Positions 31,901 to 44,135 are shown, numbered from the stretch's first letter. The stretch is 47,514 nt of DNA from Paramacrobiotus richtersi (GCA_034698045.1 JAQGAU010000055.1:1-47514), one strand, 5' to 3'. Notes: generated from the sequence alone by a model not told the origin. Numbers and translations are program-made.

Positions 31901-33046
31901 GATCAGAAAATATTTAAGAATATTGACAGAAAGGAAACGCAAAACACACAGAATGAGAAAAGTGAACGCAAACCTGATTATTGGCACAAGATCGATCCCA
32001 ACACTGACGGCATGCGTGATTTCATAGGACGCCTTATCAATGCGGAAGAACATGACGAGATCATCATCATCCAGAAAAACATTCCACTCGGGAGGGAGAG
32101 TGACCAACGCCAAACCAGATCGCAATATACCGTACGTAAACTGAATCTCCATTGCTGGAGGCGCTTGTTCTTCAACGGACATGTCAACGCTTTCATCGTC
32201 TTCGGACTTAGAAATGGATGGCGAAGGAGTCAAGCACTGTCCAAGGGAAGCTTCTTTGTCAAAATCACCGTCGGCAGTGGGCGCGTCGGTGTACTTCACC
32301 GTTGCTTTTAATACGTTCTGCATTCTAGTGATGACGCTGTAAAAATTGTAAAAATTAAAATCATTTTACACAGCTTTTTGGTTAGAATTTATGAATTGAT
32401 GAATGACAGTCATAATTAACAACTAAATGTCATATTCATTTACATTCATTATTTCTTCGTAATAAAATAATAATAATAAATGTATTAAAAAAATAAATGA
32501 ATCTGTCATTTCTGAAATAAATAAATGAATGTTGTAAAACCAGTAACACATGAATGAAAATAATAAACGAAAAAAATAATACATAAATCCTGTTTTTCTT
32601 TTATGGAGAAAAAAGGAAAATAAGGCTCTACATCAGACTAAATGCCAAAATTCGTAAATGACAAATGGAAACAATCCGAACTGCATTGCAGTAAACTGAG
32701 AAAACCGAGTGAAAAATACGTACTGAAGTGGCAATGCTTGTTACTCTGGGATAATCTTCTCTGGAGGAATCCGCCTGAATGGCCGTATTGTTGGTATGGC
32801 AGTCGCTTTGAATCGTTTCTGTAGATTGTCAGAGTAGTGGGCCTTAAAGTCCTCGGGACGAAAATGCTCCGAACACATGCAGGTGTGCGTGGTGGGCTGC
32901 CAATCGCGTCCACGTGCAGCAAACTGAATCCATGCTGCACGGTGGTCGTTGCTGATAGGAAATCTGTGATAACTCGGTGAAGGATCTCGTATACGCCAGG
33001 TTAGTATATCGCGAAAGTTCGCACGATCTATAACGCAACAGCCCAT
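28933..33046 (-). CDS. M1: THAP-unknown domain-C2H2 protein with a nonsense codon
   Basis: Exons (minus): 33046-32724, 32336-31974, 31578-31259, 30997-30468, 30268-29698, 29468-28933; 2643 bases with frame kept at every junction. Exon 1 encodes a THAP domain (CMCSEHFRPEDF, AIPTIRP), but the second zinc-ligand Cys is Arg (CCVIDRANF against CCVIDCANF in M2). A TAA at 32741-32743 replaces the Lys codon AAA of M2. The same change creates GAGTAACA, a possible donor at 32745/32744 that would remove 21 bases including the stop, in frame (873 aa). Exons 2-3: conserved unknown domain (PPEWNVFLDDDD, VMFFRID, LKELLLSLS). Exons 4-6: an acidic linker, a basic KRRRGSAKR patch and eleven C2H2 fingers. It is either rescued by splicing or a young pseudogene. 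Confidence 0.7.
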
Positions 33047-33825
33047 GATCGCCTCAGAACGATTGTCGTAAGAACAGAATTCAACCGGCTTCGTTATGGT
33101 CTTATGGTTCTCATTTCTAGATCTAGAGTGATACCAGATTCTCAATCCACAAAGTCGAAATGACAAAGAACAAAATATACAGGAGTCTTATGTTTTCCGG
33201 ATCCGTAAAAGAAACGTCGAGATGTAAATCAAATCCGTCGGCAAACACCGAGCAAAAACGGTACTGAAGTAAACTACAAGTAACGACTTCACACCAGGAG
33301 AGAAAGAATTCGATAAGTAATTAAAAATTCCAAAATCTCGAAAAATAATAGTTTTGAGTTTAGAAATCCGAGCAACAGATAGTGGCAACCGCTCTCTGGG
33401 CGGACGCTGCCTTTGGGCAGGTCTGTCGAATTAGCCATCGTGTAAGTAAGCATCCTGACCTTGTGGCTTGTGCTGGAAAATGGGAGCACCAAGACGCTGT
33501 CGATCCCGTATTATTAGCAAAACAGGTGTTGAGATTTGTATCATGTGTAATCTCTTGAAGAGGAGAAATAAATTACAGATGCGTCAAAACAGACGGCAAA
33601 AGAAGACCATTCTGAACCGGATACTGTGTTTCCTCCGGAAGATTCGCTCGTCTTTATTCTCAACGGACATTTGCCTATCGGCATTCGTTTTCCTGTACGA
33701 GCAAGGAATCAAACGAACGAAATCAAGCCCACCATTCCGATCAACAACAGAGTACAGTAACAAATGACAAAAACAATTTACAAACTCATTACCAGCTGAT
33801 GAGAGGGATAAGTAAAGGTCACCAA
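33047..33825. other. M1 upstream region and M2 3' flank
   Basis: 33390-33442 is the conserved promoter-type box of M1. 33560-33825 is the 3' UTR of M2, homologous to the M1 3' flank, with TTTATT (AATAAA on the minus strand) at 33653-33658, about 170 bases after the M2 stop. No other exon is seen. Confidence 0.5.
33390..33442 (-). promoter_or_regulatory. Conserved upstream box of M1
   Basis: Shares (t)gggcgga(c)gctgcctttgggca and tctgtcgaat with 38171-38249 (M2) and 43720-43787 (M3), always 326-344 bases before the start codon. It is GC-rich (GGGCGG) inside AT-rich flanks, so a core promoter is likely. Confidence 0.55.
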
Positions 33826-36800
33826 CTAACTATCCACACACTTCTCCGGATGTCGCGTTTCCCGATGCTTAATCAGATTGATCTCCTTCATATAACCCAG
33901 CTGGCAGTCCTCACACCGATGGGGAAAATCCTCCAGCGCCACCCGACCTCGGGGCTTAACATAGCCCTTGTACACGGGAATGCCCTGTTTCCGTTTCGCA
34001 TCCTTGGCCTCGGCAACCCGTTTCTTCACATCCCCAATATGCATCCAGCGAATGTGCTTGGACATGGATGCCGCCGAGGCCAGCAACTGGCCGCACTGAT
34101 CACACGGCAAACGTTGACCTTTAGGGGCACCTGTATATTTAGCCTTCACTGCGGCTTCCATTTCTCGATGTTTGCCGCGCGTACGAGATTTTCCTGGAAT
34201 ACACCGTTCCATATGGGTAGCTAGCTCTCGTTCGCCGCCGGGAATGACCTTCCGACAGATTGCACAGTACTGGCCTCGGGTTATATCGTGGTAGTAACGG
34301 TAATGTAAGGCCAGAGCCGGATAAACTAAAATCGAGAATTCAGTTCAAGTTTTGTCGATCTGAAGTGGCATTTCAAAGAAAATGTAAACGCCAACCCGAA
34401 ACCAAGCTATTTAGTATAACTTCAGTTCAACTTTCAGTTCCAATACAAAAGAGCAACAACGGAATTCCCTAGTCTTTACCGCAACAACCACGTCAATTCA
34501 GACTCACCAGCGTATTTCTTATCGCATACAGTGCACGGGAACACACCATCAACCCTGTGTTCCAGCATATGATCGCCAAATTCCTTGGTTTTGTAGAATA
34601 GCTTGGCGCAATACAAACACTGAAACCCTTCATGCACGGTTTTCTTATGAAACTTCAACATCTGCTTCCACTTGTACTTCTCCCCGCATTCTTCACAGTG
34701 CTCTGTCCAATCGGCCTCAATGCGGCGCATTTCATCGGGATGATGATCATGAAAGTGGGCTCGCAGTGTTCCGATATACCTCCCACATATGAGACACGGT
34801 TTACTGTCTTTATGCCGCAGAGCGTGCTTCGACATGTGAGCCACCAAGTCGGGAAAGGTCGGTGCATGGAAATCACAGGCCGGACAGTCCCGCTGCGACT
34901 GTTCACTGGAAGTGTCGGGATGGGAATGCCGGAACTGGTGGAGATCGAAAACAGGTTTACTTATGTAGTGTCGATGGCATGCTGCGCAATAATATGAGAA
35001 TCTTCCTGTGGTTTTCATGTGCTCGATGCCAGCTTCGATCGCTTCAGGATCCGTTGTTGCTGACTGTGACAATGAACCATCCTTGTGCTGGAATCAACAG
35101 GCCATTCGTTACTTTTATAATTCATTCGTTACTCTTTTCATACATGTGAAAGCTGACGAGCTCAGTATCCATAATACCGTGATCTTATAACAATCCATGG
35201 CAAAACACCGTTTTATCTTAGAACATTCACAAGAACCCGTAATTCTATGCTTCGTAGTCAGTCAACTCATTCAGTTTTGATACGATCATACTCCTCTCGC
35301 CTAATATGTTGGCGATATCCGGTAAAAAACAGCAACAAAATTCCTAATTGTACAAAATCGGAAAATTCTGCTGTCACACCGCCGTTAAAAATTTGTTACT
35401 CGGTTCCCGATGAATTTTAGGACTTTAAGTAACCAAGCGTTATGACAAGCATCTCACCATCCTTTTCACATGGATTTTCAATGACCTCTCCGAGGGACAC
35501 TTTCTCCCACAGTACACGCATTCCATCGTCCACTGGGCGACACACTCCGGATGGACCCGGCGGATGTGCACGGTCAGACGATTTGAGCGAGAAGCGCCTT
35601 CAAAATCACATAAATGGCATTTGTTCCTGTTCGTCTTTATACACTCTTGTACACCGAACTCAGGTTCACTCCGTTGAACATTTGACATGATGACATCCTC
35701 CTCAACCGGTACGGGTGCCGAAAAGTCTGATGAAGCCATAAGAACATCCGCAACACTTTCCATCCCCTCCGACGGTACAGTGTTTGATACGGGAAGTTGT
35801 TCCGGTATTCCAAACCATGGATCGACCGGTAGCGAATTTGTCAAATTTTCGGTAAAATTTGCAAGTGGTTTCGCAGTTCTCTTTGCTGAGCCTCTTCGTC
35901 TTTTAGACACTTCCAGTGGAGAAACCTCCTTGTGCGCGTCACACGGGATTCCGTCGTCGGGTAAATTGACTTCGTCATTCGACAGAAAAAGATCTGCGAA
36001 GAAGACAGAAAGAATGTCTACAGTAGATCTTTTGCTAATCACTAATACACAGTAATAACGAAAATCGCATATCTATTACAAATACACGTGTAATTTTATG
36101 GGGACAATGATTGTGTAAATTACCTCAACTGCTTTCATTTCTAACAAATATCCAAACAAAGCAAAAACGCAAGAAATGGGTTTATGTTTCCTAAACAAAG
36201 CTGCTACGATCACTGTACCCAAGTTCTCAATGCCAGTCCTTCCTTTATGTGTTTTCTTCCGGCGGGAACATTTCCGCACTGCGGAGTCGTCTTCTGGTTC
36301 TTTGTTAGCGTTATTTCTCGCTCGCTGGTCTGTACGACGTTTCCGCGCCTTGCACGCCGGACACAATGCCGCACCGCCTTTATACACCAGGGCGCATCCC
36401 CCATCGAAATTACTCTCCAGACCGGGACAAATAGTCCCACTGCTCAAGGACAATAACAGCTCTTTGAGGCACCAGAAATTCTCCAACGGAATGTGACCAA
36501 ATTCGTCACCGGTGTATAACAAGTTATGAATCCTACAAATCAGATCAAAATCCGTGGATGGTTGTCATATGTATGTTGAACGCTTTATCGGCGATTTCAT
36601 TCATATTGAAATGTCAGTATTATTTTTTTTAAGAAACTGCAATGCTTGCAAAGAAGGCCATAAAAGCAATGTCATCAATGCCAGTATGTGTAACTGGTCT
36701 ATTTGATTTTATTATTACGTATTCCAGAATTCATTCCAGCAATATGTTAGTATTATTTTAAGAAGAACATGCTATGCTATCGCTTTCGACACGTGTCAAA

Positions 36801-37845
36801 ATCTGATTCCAGCCAGCTAATTGTTAACTTTTTCCCCACGTTTACAAGTCAGCTCAAGCAAATCTGATCGAACATTCGACTTGAATATGTCCAAATAAAG
36901 GAAACGCAAAAAAACAGTAAAGCGAACCTGATTGTTGGCACAAGATCAGCCGCAACACAGACGGCATGTGTGAGTTCATATGACGCCTTATCAATCCGGA
37001 AGAACATGACAAAATCATCATCATCCATAAAGACGTTCCACTCGGGAGGAAGGCTGACCAACGCCAAACCGGATCGCAATATAGTGTAAGTAAACTGAAT
37101 CTCCACTGCTGGAGGCGCTTGTTCTTCAACGGACATGTCAGTGCTCTCATCGTCTTCGAGCTCAGAAATGGATGGCGAAGGAGACAAGGGCTGGGCTTCC
37201 CTGTCAGAATCGCCGTCGTGGGTGGGTGCATCGGTATACTTCACTGTTGCTTGTAATACCTTCTGCATTCTAGCGACGACACTGTAAAAATTTAAAATCC
37301 ATTTTACATAGTTTTTGATTGCAATTTATGAACGATTGTCATATTAATTTTCAGAATTAAATGTCCCAATGCGTTATGAAGAAAATAAATAACTAAATTA
37401 GACTGTTAGTCCATAAAAAAATAAGGTTCTAAATGAGGAAATTCATTAATGACGAACGAAAAGAATCCGAACTGCATTGCAATAAGCAGGGAAAAAGTCA
37501 AGAGGATGAAAAATATACATACTGAGGTGGCAATGTTTGTTTCTCTGGGATAATCTTCTCTGGAGGAATCCGCTTGAACGGCCGTATTGTTGGTATAGCT
37601 GTCGCTTTGAGTCTCTTCTGCCGACTGTCGGAGTGGTGGGCCTTAAAGTCCTCGGGACGAAAATGATCCGAACACATGCAGGTGTGCGTGGTGGGCTGCC
37701 AAGCGCGTCCGCGTGCAGCAAATTGAATCCATGCAGCACGGTGGTCGTTGCTGACAGGAAATCTGTGATAACTCGGTGAAGGTCCTCGTATACGCCATGT
37801 TAGTATATCGCGGAAGTTCGCACAATCTATGACGCAGCATCCCAT
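33826..37845 (-). CDS. M2: intact THAP-unknown domain-C2H2 zinc-finger protein
   Basis: Exons (minus): 37845-37523, 37281-36928, 36532-36219, 35993-35458, 35087-34508, 34325-33826; 2607 bases, 868 aa, all GT-AG. Residues 1-95 form a canonical THAP domain: CCVIDC at the extreme N-terminus, HRFP, the core Trp in AAWIQF, CMCSDHFRPEDF and AIPTIRP. Residues about 108-330 hold a conserved domain I do not recognise: ILRSGLALVSLPPEWNVF, DDDDFVMFFRID, ENFWCLKELLLSLS and CPACKARKRR. Then come an acidic linker with KRRRGSAKR and eleven C2H2 fingers, two of them split by introns. THAP and C2H2 bind DNA; the central domain may be a protein-interaction or dimerisation module (inference). This is the reference copy for judging damage in M1, M3 and M4. 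Confidence 0.87.
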
Positions 37846-38639
37846 GATCGCCTCCGAACGACTATCGTAAGAACAGAAATGAAACTAGTTTCCTTATGAT
37901 CTGATGATTCTCATTCTCGAAAGCAAATTCTCCATCCACAAAGACTGAAGAACCAAATATACAAGCCTCCGCAGCTGCTGATTCCCGGATCCGTAAAAGG
38001 ATTAAACACGCATGTAATCTGCGAACACCGAAAACAAATGATAAGCTACAACTTTACAAGTAACGACTTCCCAACAGGAGTGCAAATATACAAAGTTGAG
38101 AAAGAAGTCGATACAATTTCCAAAATATCGCAAAATTACTGTTTAGAACTCCGTGCGCCACAGTGACAACCGCTCTGTGGGCGGACACTGCCTTTGGGCA
38201 ATTCTGTCGAATGCCTTTCACTGAAAGGCTTTCATGGCAGTCATCGTGTACGTTAAGTTTAATGAAGGTTCCTAACTAAACAGACGATAATCTTCTTATT
38301 AGCGTTCATGATACAAAGACAGACGTAGTTAATGAGATCTTTATTATGTGTAATTTCTTCAAGTGGAGGAGAAATTAAAAGTGCTATAAAGGCTAAAGCA
38401 GACAGTAAAAAACCGTTTCGAACCGCATACTTTGTTTCCGGCAGCTATATTCGTTCGTCTAGCACTTCAACTGACTTTTTCCTATCGCCTTTCGACCAGG
38501 GTTGGTCATTCCTGTACGAGAAAAGATTTAAAGGAACGAAATCAAGCCGCTCAACAAAAACATACAGTACATGATGACAAATCATAAAAACAATCTACTA
38601 AACAGCTAGCTTATGAGCGGCAGGAGTAAAGGTCCCCAA
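37846..38639. other. M2 upstream region and 3' flank of a lost gene
   Basis: 38171-38249 is the M2 promoter-type box. It includes the hairpin CCTTTCA-c-TGAAAGG at 38214-38228. 38330-38639 matches the 3' flanks of M1 and M2, and leads into the terminal-exon relic at 38640, so a further gene once ended here. Confidence 0.55.
38171..38249 (-). promoter_or_regulatory. Conserved upstream box of M2
   Basis: Counterpart of the boxes ahead of M1 and M3 (gggcggacactgcctttgggca, tctgtcgaat, tcatcgtgt). It begins 326 bases before the M2 ATG. The M2 version carries an extra 7-bp perfect stem (38214-38228) within it. Confidence 0.55.
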
Positions 38640-38825
38640 CTAACTATCCACACACATCACCGGATGCCGCGTTTCCCGGTGCTTAATCAGATTGGTCTAA
38701 TTCATGTAGCCCAGCTGGCACTCATCGCACCGATGAGTGCTATCATCATCGTTTACCGTCAGGAACGGCTTCCCGACATACTGCACAGTTTCCGACACAT
38801 TATTCAGCTCAGTTTTTAAAGGGCA
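38640..38825 (-). pseudogene. Relic of a terminal zinc-finger exon
   Basis: Reading on the minus strand, the last C2H2 finger of the M family is recognisable (HRCDECQLGYMN, then NLIKHRETRHP and the conserved C-terminal CVDS-stop). An in-frame stop sits inside the finger, where GAG became TAG. The upstream part of the exon jumps straight to the CR..-type start region, so about 300 bases are missing by internal deletion. It retains its own 3' flank (38330-38639), and marks a gene that has almost vanished between M2 and M3. Confidence 0.75.
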
Positions 38826-39297
38826 TACAAGTGCCAACGAGATAAGATTCAGAAACCCGAAATTATCAAAGAGACTATTTTCAGATAGAAGCACCAGACG
38901 ACAATAAAAGGCCACGTTTGTTCCTCGTTCAAACAGCAAATGTTTTAATGTAGTTTCGCATATTCACGTGTTACGTAGAATACGTGATATCTTCTTCATG
39001 TGGCGAAAAAATGTGACGTTGAAAAAGACCGCTATGAACCAAGCACACATTCACTGCCGGACATGTGTCTGCCAAGCGTATTTAAAATACCCGACAATCC
39101 TGACCGGAAAAGCTGAAATTTCATCGATAAACAAGGTTTCTTACTATGAGAAACCAACGAAATGAACCCCAGAGATGTGCGCTCAACAAGAACGTAAAGT
39201 AACAAAATAGAAAAACATAAAGTTATCAGCTACTAGCTAGAATGTCGCGTGTCCAGTTGCTTAATAAATGGTCTGCTTCATAAAACCCAACTGGAAC
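38826..39297. other. Region between relic and M3 terminal exon
   Basis: The right half (about 38970-39240) resembles the 3' flanks of the other minus-strand genes and is the likely 3' UTR of M3. 39240-39297 still carries the frameshifted remainder of the last M3 finger. Nothing else was recognised. Confidence 0.5.
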
Positions 39298-42200
39298 TCA
39301 TAACACCGCTGGGGGAGAATCGTCAATCGCAATCCGATCTCGAGGTTTCACAGATCCACGTCGATTCTTGACGTAAATCCCCAGTTTCCTTTTCTCATCC
39401 CTGACTTGCTGAAACCGCTCCTTCAAGTCCCCGATATGCACCCAGCGAATATGCTTTCGCATGGATACCGCGGAGACAAACAGCTTACCGCATTGATCAC
39501 ACGGCAGACGTTGTCCTTTCGGTACCCCTTTGTATTTGGCACTCACAGTGGCTATCAGTTCTTTGTGTTTCCCACGTTGCCACGGTTGACGAGACTGAAC
39601 AGATTTTCCCGAACTGCAGCATTTCACATGAGCAGACATCTTTTTGTCACCGCCAGGAATGGCTTTCCGACAGACTGCACACAACTGGGCTCTGGTTATA
39701 TCGTGGTATAAACGGTAATGGCTGGCCACTATCGCATGAGCTGAAACAAAAATGCATACAAATTTTTACCGATCTGAAATGGCCAAAAAAACTGAACTTT
39801 GAAGCAGTAACCAGAGTTCTGTATCATATTTAAAGCATAACACCTACTTTAAACCTTCTGTTAACGTCTCAATCAGAACTGAACACGTTCAGCTCTAAGA
39901 TTCTTTACCATAAACAGTTCATAGTTCTTCGCTTCTTGTTCGTAACACTGTAACAAAATCGAACAGAACTAAACATACCAGAAGATAATGTAACTAAAAT
40001 CCGCAATTTTTGTACTTGAAAGCGATCCATAAATTTTCAGCAGCTAATCGATTTTTACAAATACCCTTGTAACAAATACATAACATCGTAATTTCATAAA
40101 CGTATCTCGGATCAAGACGTCAAGTTCAGCTCCGCGCTAAAATCAGACATACTTTAATGTCGAGAGACTTACATTCGTTTTTTTTATCACACACGGGACA
40201 CAGAAACACCGCGTCAACCTTGTGTTCCAGAACATGATTGCCAAATTCCCTGGTTGTGTAGTATCGCTTGGCGCAGTACAAACACTGAAACCCATCATGC
40301 GCGGTTCGTTTATGGAACCCCAACATCCGCTTCCACTTGAACTTGTCCCCACACTCATCACACTGCTCCGCCCAGTCGGCCTCAATGCGCTGCCTTTCAT
40401 CGGGATGACAAGTTCGAACATGGGTCCGCATTAGGCCGAGATAATATCTCCCACAGATTAGACATGGTTTCTTGTCTGTATCTCGCAGAGCGTGCTGCGA
40501 CATGTGAGCCGCCAAGTCGGAAAAAGTCGGTGCATGGAAATCACACGCAGGACAGTCTCGCTGCGAATGATCATGGCAGCTGTCGGGAGTGGTATGCTGG
40601 AACTCATGGAGATCAAAAACGGCTTTACTAATGTAGTGTCGATGGCATTCTGCGCAGTAACAGGTGTATCTTCCGGTGGCCTTCATGTGCTCGATAGCTG
40701 CGTCGATCGCGGTAGGGTCCACTGTTGATACTGAACCATCTTTGTGCTGCAATCAATTAAACCATTCGTCTTTGATTCCTTTCGTATTACAGCAACCACA
40801 AAGAACTACTTAGTAATATCATGCTTCGTAGATTTCAGCTATTCTACAGCTTAACATTATAAGCTAAATTCAGTTAGAAATTTCCGACTCTTATATAAAC
40901 AATTATATTATATGAACCCGCTTAATCAGTAATCAACCGATGTTTGAAACTCGTTACTTAATTCCTAAGCCATTACATGCTACTCTGAATTCGCCAACCT
41001 CACCATCGCTTTCACATGCATTTTCAATGACGTCTCAGATGGGCATTTCCTCCCACAGTACATGCATTCCACCGTCCACTGGGCAGCATACTCCGGATGG
41101 GCCCGGCGGATATGCACGGTCAAGCATGTTTTACGATAACCGGCCACAAAACCACATAGATGGCATGTGTTCTTGTTGATCTTGTTATCCTCTGGCGCAG
41201 AATAATCCAATTCATTCAACTGAACAACCGGCATGAAGCCATCCTCAGGAACTAGTACAGGTGCCGAAAACTCTGACGAATCCATAACATCGGCAGTGTT
41301 GCCCGCTTCCTCAGGCGGTACAGTGTTCGATACGGGAAGTTGTTCCGGTATTTCACAGCACGGATCGACCGGCAAAGAATTCTCCACATTTTCATCGGTA
41401 GTTGAGGGTGCTGTCTTTGCAGAGCGTCTACGTTTTTTCGACGGTATTAGCAGAGGTTCCTCATTCTTTTCGTGAAATGGGATTTCGTCTCTTGGTAATG
41501 GTAAACCGACTTCATCATTCGAAATGACCAGATCTGCGAAGAAAAAGAGTGAAATAAAGATATTCGACAAACTTATCACATAAACAGAAAATCACAACTA
41601 AAATTTCATCAAATCTCACATAAATGAACGCACAAGTTTGATAACAGATAACACAATTTACCTTAATTGCTTTCACTCCTAAAAATAGCACAAAACACAT
41701 GAAAATAACGCAAAATATTCTGTAAGCCTTTCCTTAAGTGTCGGATCTATTTCGACCATTTCAAAAAACTATTAATTTGAATGTTTTTCATGGGGAGAAG
41801 AAACGCTTAGGTAGAGTAAAAATTACAACAAAAAAATCGAATGAACTTCTACACTGAGCGCTGTACCCAAGCTTTCTTCGGCAATCTTCTTCTTCCGTCG
41901 GGTATACTTCCGCACTTTGGAATCGTCTCCGGCTTCTTTAGCAGCCTTATTTCTGGCCCGCTGGTCTGCAGCACGTTTGCGGGCCCTGCACGCCGGACAC
42001 AATGCCGTACCGCCTTTGTACACGAGTACGCATCCCCCATCAAAATTAGTCTCCAGACCGGGACAAATCGTAGCAGAGCTCAGTGATAATAACAGCTCTT
42101 TCAGGCACCAGAAGTTTTCCAATGGGATGCGGCCAAATTCATTACCGGTGTATAACAGATTATGGATTCTATAAAGAAGATAAAAATCAATGGAAGTTTG

Positions 42201-43380
42201 TCATATTTTGATCGGTTAATCGGTATTTTCGTTTATATCCAAATGCGAAGTCATTTTTTTGAAGGAAACTGCACTGGCTGGAAAAACGGCTTGTGCTATA
42301 AAATGTCATCAAATAACTGTTCGATTTATTATTCCCATAATTTTACTCATCCATACGTTGCAAAGGCTATCATTTCGATTTCTGTAACCTCAGGTTTTTT
42401 TAAATCCGTTCCACCTATTTTATTTTGCATTTTCACACCGTTCAGATTAAACAAACACTTGAACATTAGACTTGAAAATGTATATAATGAAAATGAAAAA
42501 AGACACAAAATCGGAAACTGACCTGATTTTTGGTACGAGATCCGCGGCAACAACGACGGCATGCGTGATTTCATATGACGCCTTATCAATACGGAAGAAC
42601 ATGACGAAATTATCATCATCCATAAAAGTGTTCCACTCGGAAGGCAGGTGACCAAAGCCAGGCCGGATCGCAATATATCAAAACTAAACTGAACCTCCGA
42701 CTCTGGATATTCAACGGACAGTTCACCCCTTTCAGAATCGCCGTCGTGGGTGGGCGCGACGGTAGACTTCAGCGTTGCTTGTAATATCTTCTGCTTTCCA
42801 GCAATAACGCTGTAAAAATTAATGAACAAATTTCAAATCATTTTAGATAGCTCCCATCGAAATTTGAGAACGTATTAATGATCGCTATATTTATAACCAA
42901 ATGCATAATGAAAGAAATGAGGAGTGAAGATGTCCATAGAACAAAACAAGCTTCTAAATTCATTAAATTAATTTAAACAGCCAACGGAAGGAATCTGAAC
43001 TACACTGCAATAAACCAGAAAACGGCCAGAAAAATAAGAAAATAATTAATTTAGTATTACCGAGGTGGCAGTTTTCGCTTCTTAGGAAAAATCGGCCGTA
43101 TTGTCGGGATGACATTCGCTTTCAGTGTCTTTTGCCCATCGTCGCAATCGGTTTCCTGAAAGTCCTCGGGACGAAAATGCTCCGAACACATATAGGAGGA
43201 CGTGCTGGGCTGCCATCCGGATCCCCGCTGAAATGGGCGATTACGTCCAGTAAACCGGACCCATGCTGCACGACGATCGACGTTGTAAGGAAATTTGTGA
43301 TAACTCGGCGAAGAACCTGGTGCTCGCCATTTATCCCGGGAATTCGCGCAGTCTACGACGCAGCATTTTTCACAGCCCAT
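39298..43380 (-). pseudogene. M3: THAP-unknown domain-C2H2 copy with frameshifts
   Basis: Exons (minus), by alignment to M2: 43380-43061, 42809-42523, 42168-41867, 41533-41004, 40746-40173, 39740-39298. The THAP exon is intact (CCVVDCANSRD, HKFP, AAWVRF, CSEHFRPEDF, VIPTIRP). Exon 2 has lost one base near 42640-42652: LALV is followed by TCLPSGTLLW instead of (T/S)LPPEWNVF, so the frame fails before FVMFFRID and the exon is 287 bases (not congruent with the frame). In the last exon an extra base after EDF/DDS replaces the final finger by SPPAVL-stop. Exons 3-5, with the acidic linker and eight fingers, remain open, so decay is recent. It is either a pseudogene or a THAP-only product. Confidence 0.75.
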
Positions 43381-43719
43381 GATCAAGTCAAATAGAATTT
43401 CAATCCACAAAGGCTCTGTGTCAAAGAGGAAGTCGAAGAACCATATATTAACGGATGGCTTTTCTTTCGTCAAAAAACGTGCGAGAGGTGCTGAACAAAC
43501 GCTTCAGCACGCGGACTGCGAAAACGGAGTAGAACCGTAAAACCCGGACTATACTTCAGTTACTCAGAATTTGAGAAAGAGTTCAGCAAATCCTAAAAAA
43601 ACATCAACTAAAATTCAAAATCCGCGCAACAAAATTTAATAATGAACTGCAACTTGCAAGTCAAAATTCAAATTGAGTAACAAGCGTTTGGTGGCTTGGG
43701 ATCTGCAAAATTAATGGTA

Positions 43720-43787
43720 AACACTCCCTGGGCGGGCGCTGCCTTTGGTCTGTGCCGCCGCCCTACATACGGCAGTCATCGCGCGTT
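43720..43787 (-). promoter_or_regulatory. Conserved upstream box of M3
   Basis: The third copy of the M-family box (ctgggcgggcgctgcctttgg, tcatcg), 340 bases before the M3 start codon. Better conserved than the surrounding sequence even though M3 itself is damaged. Confidence 0.5.
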
Positions 43788-43852
43788 GAAAAATGGCGCT
43801 ATTCGATTGTTGAAAATTTCGAAGTGAACAATATAATTAATTCAAATGTCTT

Positions 43853-44135
43853 ATTGGACCTGGAGGGATCCTGATAATATTCATGATCCATTTTGAGCAT
43901 TCAATGAAATCCGGTAATTACGCCGCGAAGAAGATGCGCGATGAAGTGAACTATCGTGTGTGATACGCAAAAGCCTTTTCAAGACGTTCGCAGCATAAAT
44001 TCTGACCTGCCGTTCAAAGACACCATTCGTCAACAACATGCAATGCGCCATACCAGAAAAAAAGCTATGTAATACTCCCATATGCAAACTATATTTCCAT
44101 CGACAGCATTAAAAAGATCATGTTCAGTTCGTCGT
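43853..44135 (-). repeat. Direct repeat, copy 1
   Basis: It matches 44853-45165 in the same orientation: ttggacctggagg(g/a)atcc, acgccgcgaa(g/a)aagat, cagcataaat(t/g)(c/t)tgacc and gatcatgttc-like words occur in the same order. The two copies bracket the decayed terminal finger exon at 44192-44729. Its nature is unknown. Confidence 0.65.
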
